Below, piece after piece: positions 53,349 through 61,656 of a stretch of 64,000 bases of DNA. This DNA is from Rohdeia mirabilis (GTDB lineage Bacteria; Planctomycetota; UBA1135; GCA-002686595), in the NCBI GenBank assembly GCA_007750655.1, contig CP036290.1, forward strand, positions 2,852,001 to 2,916,000, in the 5' to 3' direction. The notes beneath the pieces were generated by a model. The model saw only the letters and a list, made by a program, of their open reading frames with translations. It ran no database searches and was not told the DNA's origin. A program made the translations under genes and the position numbers. Position 1 is the stretch's first letter; each line of letters begins with the position of its first letter.

Positions 53349-54304
53349 GCGTCCACTCCTTCGGCCGGCGACCAGGTGTCCGCGCCCTCGAAGTGCTCCC
53401 ACAGGACGCGAGAAACGTCGCGCAGGAGCACGAAACCTGTGTTGTCCGCGCCCCAGCTGGTGTCGACCTGATCGGCCGTGATCAGGCAGAAGACGTAGTC
53501 GCCGCTCGGCGCGTTCACGAGCACCACTTCCGACCGCGAGCGATTCACGGCGCCCTGCTTGCTCGCGGCCTGGATCCACGGCGGCAGTGCGGACAGGGCC
53601 TCCGAGTCCCAGTAGGTGCGGCAGAGCACGCGGTACATCTCCTCGTCCGCGCGCGCGCCGACCGCTTCGCCGCGGCGGATCGAGGCGAGCATCCGCGCCA
53701 TCTCGCGCGGCGTCGTCTGGCCCCAGCCGAAGGCGCGGTAGTCGTCCTCGCGGCCCGCGGTGCGCGAGTTGACGCGCGTGTGTTCGTAGCCGTGCTCGGC
53801 GAGCCAGGCGTTGATCCCCGCGCCGCCGCCGGCCAGCTCCTGCAGCCAGACGCTGGCGGTGTTGTCGCTGAACGCGATCATCAGGTGGATCAACTTCGAG
53901 AGCGTGATCGCCGCTCCGTCCTGGAACGAGGCCAGTAGATCCTCGCCGCCGCGCGAACGCTGGGCATCGTAGGTGAGCAGCGCGTGCGGATCGAGCTCGC
54001 CGGCCTCGATGCGCTCGTACAGCGCGAGCAGGATCGGCACCTTGACCAGACTCGCCGTCGGGTACGTGGCGTCGGCGTCGAAGGCGAACGCGTCGGCGGT
54101 GCTCCGATCGTCCGGGTCCAAGCGCGCGACGTACAGCCCGACGCGGCCCTCGAACGGCTCGAACAGCGCCTCGAGTCGCGCTGCCAGTTCGGGAGCGTCG
54201 GCCCGCTGGATCTGCGTCGAACGCGGCGCATCGGGCGTCGCGCGACAGGCGACGAAGGACGGCGCGAACAGCAGCACGAGCAGGAGACGGAAGCGGCGCG
54301 TCAT
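53339..54304 (-). CDS. Class A beta-lactamase-like serine hydrolase, lipoprotein
   Basis: 321 residues from ATG 54304 (two upstream ATGs possible). Lipobox SFVAC at Cys20. The SxxK motif is Ser85-LV-Lys88, SDN is 146-148, and the KTG element reads KQG (AASKQGAVN). The omega-loop Glu is not obvious (GREDDYRAFGWGQTTP). It fits the beta-lactamase2 family; it may act on beta-lactams or be a DD-peptidase-like protein. It is coupled to the sugar kinase of the peptidoglycan salvage cluster, a link also known for AmpC systems. Confidence 0.8.
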   Translation of the reverse strand: MTRRFRLLLVLLFAPSFVACRATPDAPRSTQIQRADAPELAARLEALFEPFEGRVGLYVARLDPDDRSTADAFAFDADATYPTASLVKVPILLALYERIEAGELDPHALLTYDAQRSRGGEDLLASFQDGAAITLSKLIHLMIAFSDNTASVWLQELAGGGAGINAWLAEHGYEHTRVNSRTAGREDDYRAFGWGQTTPREMARMLASIRRGEAVGARADEEMYRVLCRTYWDSEALSALPPWIQAASKQGAVNRSRSEVVLVNAPSGDYVFCLITADQVDTSWGADNTGFVLLRDVSRVLWEHFEGADTWSPAEGVDAWR

Positions 54305-54455
54305 GGCGTCCATCCTGCGCGGCGAGCGGGCCACGTGCAACGCGCTGGGGCCCTCACCGCCCGCGGCCGGTGCGGCTGCCGGAACCGGTGCCGCGCCCGG
54401 CCTCGCGCGCCCGGCCTCGCGCGGAGGCTCGAGCCCCGGCGCTCCTGACCGCGCC

Positions 54456-54764
54456 TCAGTCCGCGAGGTCGTCGGACAGGATCGCGCGCCCGGGCAGCGC
54501 GATGAACACGGCGCCGAAGCGCACGATCAGGGGCTTCAGATCGGCGGCCAGGGCCTCGAGGCGCTCGGGCTCGACCGTGGTCAGGATCATGTGGTTGTTC
54601 GACACGCCCGCCACGTCGTCGGCCAGCTGGTCGCCGCGATTGCCCGCACCGGCCACGTCGCGGACGATGCTCCAGCCGCGCACTCCGTGGCGTTGGAGCA
54701 CGCGCGTCACCTCGCGCACGTGGTAGGCGTCGACGGTGATCTCGAGGCGTTCGATCGGTTTCAT
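54456..54764 (-). CDS. sbtB: PII-like protein SbtB
   Basis: 102 residues. It matches PII-like proteins of the SbtB kind: ITVDAYHVREVTRVLQRHGVRGWS, then a loop, then NNHMILTTVEPERLEALAADL and FGAVFIALPGRAIL. SbtB binds adenyl nucleotides and blocks SbtA. It lies 34 bases downstream of the SbtA gene on the same strand. Confidence 0.8.
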   Translation of the reverse strand: MKPIERLEITVDAYHVREVTRVLQRHGVRGWSIVRDVAGAGNRGDQLADDVAGVSNNHMILTTVEPERLEALAADLKPLIVRFGAVFIALPGRAILSDDLAD

Positions 54765-54798
54765 CGGGGCGGTCGGTCGTACACGCGGAGCGCGGTGT

Positions 54799-55797
54799 TC
54801 AGGTGATGGGCGGCCACAGGGCTTCGATCACCGCTGCGTAGAGCGGGATGCCGAGCGCCACGTTGAACGGGAAGGTGACGGCCAGGGACATCGGCAGGAA
54901 CAGGCTCGGATTCGCGTCCGGCAACGTGATGCGAACCGCGGCCGGGACGGCGATGTAGCTCGCGCTCGCCGCCAGCACCGTCAGCAGCAGCGCGTCGCCC
55001 TGCTCGAGCCCCAGCGCGTAGGCCGCGGCGATCCCGAGTGCTGCGTTGACGAGCGGAACCACGACCGCGAACAGCCCCAGTCGCAAGCCGGCGCGCTTGA
55101 GCGCGGTGAGACGCCGCGCGGCGATGAGGCCCATGTCCAGCAGGAAGAGGCACAGCACGCCGGAGAACGGCGCGCCGGCGAAGGGTTCGACCTTCTCCCA
55201 GCCCTCCTTGCCCGTCAGGATCCCGATGACGAGCGCGCCGATCAGAAGGAACACGGGTCCGTTCAGGAACGCCTCGCCGAAGATCCCGCGCGCGCCGTGT
55301 CCGTCGCCGCCGCCGCCGTCGCTCTCGGGGCCGCGCGCGCCGAAGGCCCGAGCGAGCGCGACGCTGGCGAGGATCGCGGGCGACTCCATGAGCGCCATGG
55401 CGGCGACCATGTAGCCCGACCACTCCATGTCGCGACTCTCGATGAAGTTGGTCGCCGTGAGGAACGTCACCGCGCTGATCGAGCCGTAGGTGGCCGCGAT
55501 CGCCGCTGCGTCCGCCACGCCGTGCCGCTTCCTCAGGTAGAAGAAGATCCCGACCGGGACCAGGCACGAGAAGCCCATCGCCACCACCAGCGTGGAGACG
55601 AGCGCCGTCGACAGCCCCGCCATCGCCAGCTCCGCGCCACCGTGCAGGCCGATCGAGAACAACAGGTACAGGGAGAGTGCCTTCGTGATCGGCTGGGGAA
55701 TCTCCAGATCCGACCGCACCAACGTCGCCGCCATCCCGAGCAGGAAGAACAGCACGGGGGGCGTCATCAGGTTCCCGAGTACGACGCTGGGGTCCAT
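54799..55797 (-). CDS. sbtA: Sodium-dependent bicarbonate permease SbtA (DUF897)
   Basis: 332 residues from ATG 55797 (MDPSVVLGNLMTPPVLFF), about 10 membrane helices. ATYGSISAVTFLTA and LMESPAILASVALAR, plus LFLLDMGLIAARRL and ASYIAVPAAVRITLPDANPSLF, are typical SbtA regions. It imports bicarbonate with Na+. With SbtB downstream this is a complete uptake pair. Bicarbonate could supply anaplerotic carboxylases in a heterotroph; no carbon-fixation gene is in view. Confidence 0.85.
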   Translation of the reverse strand: MDPSVVLGNLMTPPVLFFLLGMAATLVRSDLEIPQPITKALSLYLLFSIGLHGGAELAMAGLSTALVSTLVVAMGFSCLVPVGIFFYLRKRHGVADAAAIAATYGSISAVTFLTATNFIESRDMEWSGYMVAAMALMESPAILASVALARAFGARGPESDGGGGDGHGARGIFGEAFLNGPVFLLIGALVIGILTGKEGWEKVEPFAGAPFSGVLCLFLLDMGLIAARRLTALKRAGLRLGLFAVVVPLVNAALGIAAAYALGLEQGDALLLTVLAASASYIAVPAAVRITLPDANPSLFLPMSLAVTFPFNVALGIPLYAAVIEALWPPIT

Positions 55798-55902
55798 CTC
55801 CGCATCATGCCCGGGAGCGCCCGGCGGATCGAACGCCAAAAGGGGTCCGAGGTCCACACCTGCAGCGCGCCGGGCGGACGGTCGCTATCGTGAGCGGCCC
55901 CC

Positions 55903-56682
55903 ATGAGTCTCCGCCGCCGCCAACGCCTCGGGAAGTACCGCATCGAATGTCGCCTGTCGGACAGCGACTTCGCCACGGTCTACCGCGCCCACGACACGAT
56001 CGAGGGCATCGACGTGGCGCTCAAGCTGCCCCATGCGGCGCTGGTCGATCGCGCGACCCTCGCGGCCTTTCGCAAGGAGGCGCGGACGGCGGCGCGGCTC
56101 GACCACCCCAACATCCTCACGATCAAGACGGCCGAGGAGATCGACGGACACTTCGTGATCGTCACCCCGCTGGGCGTCGAGGACCTGGGCACCCGGATGC
56201 AGCGGCGCATGTCGGCCACGACGGCGCTCGACCTGGCCGAGCAGCTGTTGCAGGGCCTGGCCGAGGCGCACGAGCAGAAGGTCATCCACCTGGACGTGAA
56301 GCCCCAGAACGCGATCCTGTTCCCACGTGGGCGCCTGCGGCTGGCGGACTTCGGGATCGCGCGCGTCGCGCTGCGCACTCTGGTGGGATCGGGATCGGGA
56401 ACGGTCGGCTACATCGCACCCGAGCAGGCCTTGGGCCAGCCGTCGATGCGCTCCGACGTGTTCTCGGCCGGACTCGTGATCTGGCAGCTCATGACCAAGC
56501 AACTCCCCAAGTGGCCCTTCGACTGGCCGCACCCCGGTGTGGCGCGCGCGCGGCGGGAGTTCGGCGACGACCTCGCCGCCGTCTGTCGGCGCGCGACGGA
56601 AGTGCGCGAGCACCGTCGCTTCGCCGACGCGGGGCGCATGCTGGTGGCCTTCGAGCGCGCACGCACGAGGAGCGGCCTGTGA
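55903..56682 (+). CDS. Serine/threonine protein kinase
   Basis: 259 residues. Lys41 in VALKLPHA, the catalytic loop His129-Leu-Asp131 (HLDVKPQN), DFG 149-151 and the APE-like YIAPEQA mark an active Hanks-type kinase. There is no membrane helix, so it is cytoplasmic, and it ends shortly after the kinase domain. Its stop overlaps the GTG of a PP2C phosphatase (GTGA), giving a coupled kinase-phosphatase switch. Confidence 0.9.
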   Translation: MSLRRRQRLGKYRIECRLSDSDFATVYRAHDTIEGIDVALKLPHAALVDRATLAAFRKEARTAARLDHPNILTIKTAEEIDGHFVIVTPLGVEDLGTRMQRRMSATTALDLAEQLLQGLAEAHEQKVIHLDVKPQNAILFPRGRLRLADFGIARVALRTLVGSGSGTVGYIAPEQALGQPSMRSDVFSAGLVIWQLMTKQLPKWPFDWPHPGVARARREFGDDLAAVCRRATEVREHRRFADAGRMLVAFERARTRSGL

Positions 56683-57533
56683 GCACCGATCCGATCGAAG
56701 GTCGCGAGCACGCCGGCGCGCGCATCCACCTGTGGACCGACGTCGGCGCCGTCGGTCCGCTCGCGCTCGCGACGCGCACCGGCGGAACCGTGATCGTCGT
56801 GACCCGGCACGGCCCGCACCGCGAGTCGAACGAGGACGGCGCCCTGGTCGTGTGCCGCGACGACGCCACGCTGATCGCGGTGGCCGACGGGATGGGCGGC
56901 ATGAACGCGGGCGAGGTCGCGAGTCGGATCACGCTCGAACGGGTGGCCGAGCGCTTCGCCGAGGCCGAGACCAGCGAAGCCCTGCGCCACGCGGTGGTGG
57001 ACGGCCTCGAAGCGGCGAACGCGGAGATCGTGGAGTCGCGCCTGGGAGCGGGGACGACCTTCGTCGGCCTGATCGTCGAGAACGACGTGGCGCGCACGAT
57101 CCACGTGGGCGACTCGGAGGCCTACCACCTCGGCCGCCGCGGGCGCCTGAAGGCGCGCACGCTGCCGCACTCGCCGGTGGGCTACGAACTCGAAGCGGGG
57201 CACATCGACGAGGAAGAGGCGATGGTGCACGCCGAGCGCCACCTTCTGACCAATCACGTCGGCATGCTCGGCATGCGCATCGAGCTGGGGGCCGCGACAC
57301 CCTGCGCGCCGTTCGACCGCTTCCTGGTCGGCACCGACGGGCTGCTCGACAACCTCATGCGCGACGAGATCGTCGAGCGCGCCTGCACCAACGACGAGTT
57401 CGAGGCGGCGCGCCTGCTGCTCGAGGATGCGACGGCACGCATGGCATCCCCGCGGGGCGAACCCGGCAAGCCCGACGACCTCACCTTCGTCCTGCACGTC
57501 CGCGCGCGCGAGTCCGAAGCCGTCGAAGACTGA
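56679..57533 (+). CDS. PP2C-type protein phosphatase
   Basis: 284 residues from GTG 56679. Landmarks: ESNEDGALV (Asp53), AVADGMGGMNAGE (Asp70), GTTFVGLIV, IHVGDSEAY, FLVGTDGLLDN and, near the end, PDDLTFVLHV, the last PP2C motif with the metal-binding Asp. It would counteract the overlapping kinase. The last 33 codons from 57432 on form the first unit of a tandem array that continues for three more copies after the stop. Confidence 0.9.
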   Translation: MSTDPIEGREHAGARIHLWTDVGAVGPLALATRTGGTVIVVTRHGPHRESNEDGALVVCRDDATLIAVADGMGGMNAGEVASRITLERVAERFAEAETSEALRHAVVDGLEAANAEIVESRLGAGTTFVGLIVENDVARTIHVGDSEAYHLGRRGRLKARTLPHSPVGYELEAGHIDEEEAMVHAERHLLTNHVGMLGMRIELGAATPCAPFDRFLVGTDGLLDNLMRDEIVERACTNDEFEAARLLLEDATARMASPRGEPGKPDDLTFVLHVRARESEAVED

Positions 57534-57936
57534 ACGACACCGCTCCCCAGCTCGAGCGGTGCTTCATGGCACGCCTGGCCTCCCCCCGCGGTGAACCCGG
57601 CAAGCCCGACGACCTCACCTTCGTCCTGCACGTCCGCGCACGCGAGTCCGAAGCCGTCGAAGACTGAACGACGCCGCGCCCCAGCTCGAGCGGTGCTTCA
57701 TGGCACGCCTCGCCTCCCCCCGCGGCGAACCCGGCGTGCCCGACGACCTCACCTTCGTCCTGCACGTCCGCGCACGCGAGTCCGAAGCCGTCGAAGACTG
57801 AACGACGCCGCGCCCCAGCTCGAGCGGTGCTTCATGGCACGCATGGCCTCCCCCCGCGGCGAACCCGGCAAGCCCGACGACCTCACCTTCGTCCTGCACG
57901 TCCGCGCGCGCGAGTCCGAAGCCGTCGAAGACTGAA
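57432..57936 (+). repeat. Four-unit 134-bp tandem array of the PP2C 3' end
   Basis: Unit starts at 57432, 57566, 57700 and 57834 are exactly 134 bases apart. Unit 0 is the PP2C C-terminus plus 32 downstream bases. Units 1-3 each begin with an ATG where unit 0 has ACG, and encode a 33-residue ORF (57566-57667, 57700-57801, 57834-57935): MAR(L/M)ASPRGEPG(K/V)PDDLT and onward to ESEAVED, then TGA. 134 is not a multiple of three, so units lie in different frames. Among eight variable codons five are purely synonymous. The units are almost identical, so the array is young or homogenised. Whether the small ORFs are translated is unknown. Confidence 0.95.
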
Positions 57937-57985
57937 CGAACGAGCGCTCGCCCGGAACCCGTGGTTCCGGGCGAGCGCTCGTTCG
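57937..57985. terminator. 23-bp perfect hairpin between convergent genes
   Basis: Arms 57937-57959 and 57963-57985 are perfectly complementary with a three-base CGT loop. There is no U-tract on either side. It lies between the PP2C array and the minus-strand gene at 58042, so it can serve both directions. Confidence 0.75.
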
Positions 57986-58041
57986 GCGAAGGCCCGTGTC
58001 TCGCCCGTGTCGCACGCGCGTGCGACTCGGACGACGCTCGG

Positions 58042-58512
58042 TCAGGGCTTGAAGAGGCGGTGCGACGCCTTCTTGAGCGTGTCGAGCTCACCCAGCTGCG
58101 CGAGCACCGCGTCCGCGTCACCGCGGGCGTACTCGAGCTCGAGGTCGAGGAGCCCCTTCATGAAGTCGTTCATGTGCGCGAGCCACTCGATCTCCGACGC
58201 GGCGCGCTTGCGAGCGTCCTCGATCGACGTCACCGTCGTCGGCAGTTCGGAGCGCACCGGCATGAGCGCGTTCTGCAGGCGACGCACTTCGATCAGGCCG
58301 GCCTCGAGACCACCTTCTTCCCTCACGCCGCGCCCGAGACCGCGCATCGTCTTGCCGACGTCCTCCATGAACTCGTGCAGGACGGGGTTGCTGTTCTCGT
58401 CGTCGTCAGCAGTCGCGACGACGGCGGTCGGGCTGGTCGCGGCGGCGAGTTGGAAGCCACCGAGGGCCGCGGGGAACAGGAGAGCGATGGCGATGCTCGT
58501 GCGTGCAATCAT
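58042..58512 (-). CDS. Small exported helical protein, cytochrome b562-like
   Basis: 156 residues with signal sequence (TSIAIALLFPAALGGFQLA). Mature part is mostly helical and charged. EFMEDVGKTMRGLGR with its Met, and the C-terminal LKKASHRLFKP with its His, sit where cytochrome b562 has its axial Met and His. The overall length (about 125 mature residues) is also similar. No CxxCH is present, so any haem would be non-covalent. This is a resemblance by eye. Confidence 0.5.
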   Translation of the reverse strand: MIARTSIAIALLFPAALGGFQLAAATSPTAVVATADDDENSNPVLHEFMEDVGKTMRGLGRGVREEGGLEAGLIEVRRLQNALMPVRSELPTTVTSIEDARKRAASEIEWLAHMNDFMKGLLDLELEYARGDADAVLAQLGELDTLKKASHRLFKP

Positions 58513-58771
58513 GGTCGTGTCGGAGTGGGATCGACGGAGGTGGTCCGACGGCGGCGCGCCGACCTGGGTGGTCGGGACGCGGCAGCGGTCGGACGGCAGC
58601 TGCGGCCGGAACGGTGACCGAGTGCGGGGTTCGCCGGGACCCGCGTGGGCCCAGGCACCGCGGCCGAAACGTCGGTCGAGGTGCCGCAGAGCCTAGCGGA
58701 AGGCGGCCCCTGGTGCTCGACCCCGATTCCCTCGGGGGCGCCCATCGACCTGCCCTGGGCTGACGGAGTCG
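58513..58771. other. Intergenic stretch
   Basis: 259 bp between two minus-strand genes; no ORF, promoter or hairpin that I trust. Confidence 0.4.
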
Positions 58772-59749
58772 TCAGGCGTCGCCCAGTAGTTGCACTCGGA
58801 CGGGCACCTGCACCTCGAAGGTCCGCCGCGCCCCCATCACCATCGGGCTGTTGTAGCCCATGGTCCGCATCTCGCCGACCACCTCGAGCCCGCCGTGGAC
58901 CGCGACGTACTCGAGCAGCGCCGCGTGGGCCGCGTCGATCCGCTCGCGCGAGTCGTAGCCGCGCAGACCCATGCTGACGACCCACTGCTCGCCCACGTCC
59001 ACCACGTCGACGGCGCCCGCCTCGCCCGCGCGCCCCTGCTCGGGCCCTTCGTAGAGGAACGCCATCGTGGTCGCGCGCATGCGTTCGCCGTCCGCCTCGT
59101 AGGTGGTCTCGACCGGCGCGGTCATCGGGATCTCGTTCGACTGGATGTGCTGGAAGAGCTTCCAGAACGCGCCGTCCTGACGTCCGCTCCCCATCGGCGC
59201 GGTGGCCATGCGGTAGCGCGGGTAGCGCTTGAGTTCGACGTCGTGTGGCAGCGTCGGCTGCGGGAAGCCCTCGGGCAGGTCCGCCTCGAGGTAGGGCTGG
59301 AACGCGAGGTCCGAGGCGAGGCCGTCCAAGCGTTTCGCGAGCCAGGCGGTGGCGGCGTCGCGGTCCGACAGGGCGCGCCAGCGGGCCTGGGTCGCCGTCG
59401 TCTCCACGAGCCGCGCGGCCGTGCCGTCGAGCAGCGTGTCCTCCGCGCGCTCGGCCGCCGCGATCAACTGCTCGAGCGTCGCCCCCCTCACGGCGAGCGC
59501 GGAACGCAGCGTCTCGGCGGCACGCGTCCGTCGTCGCGGCTGCTCCGCGTTCCACACGGCGAGGCGCAGCTCGAACCGTTCGCGTTCGGCGGAGCGAGTG
59601 TGCGCGTCGATCTCGACGGACGCATCGCCCGACGCTTCCACGAGGGATCCCGCGGCGGCGGACTCGGTGGCCGCACTCTCGGGCGCCGCGGCGCGAGCGA
59701 CGGTGGACGCGCCGATCAGGACGAGGGCGAAGGCGATGGCAGAAGGCAT
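58772..59749 (-). CDS. SOUL haem-binding family protein
   Basis: 325 residues; ATG 59749 gives a signal peptide (AIAFALVLIGASTVARAA) and is preferred over the longer Pro/Arg-rich frame. Residues about 150-325 are SOUL: DVELKRYPRYRMATAP, FWKLFQHIQSNEIPMTAPVE (a family hallmark) and MTYEA/VVSMGLRGYDS. SOUL proteins bind haem or tetrapyrroles in many organisms. The preceding 115 residues are helical and of unknown role. Confidence 0.85.
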   Translation of the reverse strand: MPSAIAFALVLIGASTVARAAAPESAATESAAAGSLVEASGDASVEIDAHTRSAERERFELRLAVWNAEQPRRRTRAAETLRSALAVRGATLEQLIAAAERAEDTLLDGTAARLVETTATQARWRALSDRDAATAWLAKRLDGLASDLAFQPYLEADLPEGFPQPTLPHDVELKRYPRYRMATAPMGSGRQDGAFWKLFQHIQSNEIPMTAPVETTYEADGERMRATTMAFLYEGPEQGRAGEAGAVDVVDVGEQWVVSMGLRGYDSRERIDAAHAALLEYVAVHGGLEVVGEMRTMGYNSPMVMGARRTFEVQVPVRVQLLGDA

Positions 59750-59899
59750 GGGGCGCGGTGGCTGGGGACCTGGGTCCGAGGACGTTGGGCTGGACGGCGC
59801 GCCGGGTTGGACCCGGCGTGCCGGGGATCTTCGGCGGAGCGCGCGGCGCAGATTCGGTGGGTCCGAAGGCCCTCGGCCGGGCCCCGACCACACCCGCGC

Positions 59900-61024
59900 T
59901 CACCCCAACCGAGCGGCGGCCGCGAGTCCGCTCAGGTACGCCCCCTCGACCCGCGACCCCGCGCACCAGTCCCCCGCCACGACCAGCGGCGGCCCGACTC
60001 CGTCCGCATGGAGTGCGCCAGCGGTGAGCGGTTCCGGCGCCAGCGCGTAGCCCCAGCGGTGCGTGTCCAGGTGCGTCGGCGCGGGCAGGTCGCGGCCGAG
60101 AAGGTGCGCGAGCTCGGCGAGGAGCTCGGCGGACCACTGCTCGGCCGGCCGGTCGAAGCGTTCGGCGCTGAAACGGGGACCGGCGTGCAGCACCCAGGTG
60201 TCGGCGTCGACGCGGCCCGGCTTGCTGCCGTCGCGCGCGATCCACGACAGGGCGGCCGGGGGTCCCTCGCTCGCCCCTTCGCGCCCCACGAACGCCGCGT
60301 CGAACCGTTCGCCGTCCGGGGTGCGGAGCGCGTCCTCGAACTGCACCAACGCGGCGAGACAGGGCGTCATCGTCACGGCGCGCGCGCGGCGGGCGAGCGC
60401 GCTCCAGGCGGGCCCGGCCGTGGCGACGAGCTCCGCCGCCTGGGGCGCGGGCGTGGCGACGACCACGGCTTCGAAAGGGCCGAGCACGACTTCGGCCGCA
60501 GCGGATGACGCAACGTCACTCGACGCAGCCGAACTCGACGCCGCCAGGTCGGTGGCGACGAGGCGCCAGCCTTCCCGGCCCGATTCGAGCCGCTCCACGT
60601 GCAGACCCTGCAGCGGTGCGGCGGCGCCGAGCTCGACCAACTCCGCGCCGAGCGCCACCGCGAGCTGCCGCATGCCCGGCGTTCCGACGAAGCGCTCGGT
60701 CCCGCCCGCCGCCGCTTCGGCCCGACCGCCGTCGAGGACGACGAGCCGCGGCTCCCAACGCGCGGCGACGCCGGCCGCGACCCACGCACGCGTCTGCTCG
60801 ACGAAGCGCGGATCGCGCGCCGTGAAGTACTGCGCCCCGTGGTCGAAGGCCGGGCCGCCGCGTCCGCGCGTCGAGAGACGACCGCCCGAGCCGCGCCCCT
60901 TGTCGACCACGACCACCGACCGCCCGCGCCGCGCCAGTTCCCGCGCGCAGACGAGCCCGCTCGAGCCGGCCCCGACGACCGCGACCGTCCCCCCGCTGCC
61001 CGCGCGTTCTCTGCTCGAGTCCAT
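59900..61024 (-). CDS. Renalase-like FAD-dependent oxidoreductase
   Basis: 374 residues from ATG 61024, chosen because the GxGxxG motif (VAVVGAGSSGLVCAREL) then lies at residues 14-30. GRGSGGRLSTRG and FDHGAQYFTARDPRF are typical of renalase-like amine oxidases. The C-terminal WCAGSRVEGAYLSGLAAA binds FAD as in that family. It probably oxidises an amine or an isomeric NAD(P)H. It diverges from the YbaN-like gene, 70 bases away. Confidence 0.85.
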   Translation of the reverse strand: MDSSRERAGSGGTVAVVGAGSSGLVCARELARRGRSVVVVDKGRGSGGRLSTRGRGGPAFDHGAQYFTARDPRFVEQTRAWVAAGVAARWEPRLVVLDGGRAEAAAGGTERFVGTPGMRQLAVALGAELVELGAAAPLQGLHVERLESGREGWRLVATDLAASSSAASSDVASSAAAEVVLGPFEAVVVATPAPQAAELVATAGPAWSALARRARAVTMTPCLAALVQFEDALRTPDGERFDAAFVGREGASEGPPAALSWIARDGSKPGRVDADTWVLHAGPRFSAERFDRPAEQWSAELLAELAHLLGRDLPAPTHLDTHRWGYALAPEPLTAGALHADGVGPPLVVAGDWCAGSRVEGAYLSGLAAAARLG

Positions 61025-61094
61025 GGCCGAGCTTCGCACACCGATCCGCGGTGGAGGCGCTACGGGTCGGCCGTCGGAGCGTCCATACTCCGGC

Positions 61095-61622
61095 ATGGGT
61101 CCGGAGCAGGACGACACGCGGAGGTCGCGCGCCGAGACGGGCGCCGGATCGGACGCTCTCGACGCGATCGCCGACACGCCGGTCGCGAGTTCACCGGTCG
61201 CGAGCTCACCGGTCGCGCGCTCGCCGCTCGCGCGCGCCCTGTGGGTCGCGCTCGGTTGGCTGTGCATCGCCGTCGGCGCGGTGGGCGTCGTCGTCCCGGG
61301 CCTGCCGACCACGCCCTTCCTCGTGCTCGCGGCCGCCTGTTTCGTGCGCGGTTCGACGCGGCTCTACGCGCGCCTGATCGCGCACCCGCGCTTCGGCCCG
61401 TTGATCACGGACTTCCGCGCGGGACTGGGCATTCCGAAGCGCGTCAAGGTCTCGGCGATCGCGACCATGGTCGTCTTCGTCGGCATCACGCTGGGCCCCG
61501 GTCTGCCCGCCGGGCGCTCGGACCTGCGCGCGATCGTCCTCGTGACCGCGCTGATCGGCGCGGGCTACCTGCTGTCGCTGCCGACCGCTCCGATCACGCC
61601 GCGCGAAGAACGCGACCTGTGA
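61095..61622 (+). CDS. YbaN/DUF454-family membrane protein
   Basis: 175 residues. After a variable, Ser/Pro-rich start, ALWVALGWLCIAVGAVGVVV with PGLPTTPFLVLAAACFVRGS is the DUF454 signature, followed by HPRFGPLITDFRAGLGIP and two further hydrophobic helices. Function of the family is unknown. The start contains three 15-bp in-frame repeats (61181-61225) coding for VASSP-type units. Confidence 0.85.
   Translation: MGPEQDDTRRSRAETGAGSDALDAIADTPVASSPVASSPVARSPLARALWVALGWLCIAVGAVGVVVPGLPTTPFLVLAAACFVRGSTRLYARLIAHPRFGPLITDFRAGLGIPKRVKVSAIATMVVFVGITLGPGLPAGRSDLRAIVLVTALIGAGYLLSLPTAPITPREERDL
61181..61225 (+). repeat. Three 15-bp tandem repeats in the YbaN-like gene
   Basis: ggtcgcgagttcacc and two variants (61181-61195, 61196-61210, 61211-61225). 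In frame they code for VASSP, VASSP, VARSP and lie before the first membrane helix. Confidence 0.9.
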
Positions 61623-61656
61623 TGGCGAACCGGGACCGTCGCGCCTTCGGTCCGAC

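Noticed and set aside
57591..57935. 114-codon ORF through the tandem array
   Set aside because: It reads the array in alternating frames and only its last 33 codons match PP2C; the array is better described as repeats with small ORFs.
61181..61225. Possible regulatory iterons
   Set aside because: They are in frame coding repeats (VASSP) inside the YbaN-like gene.
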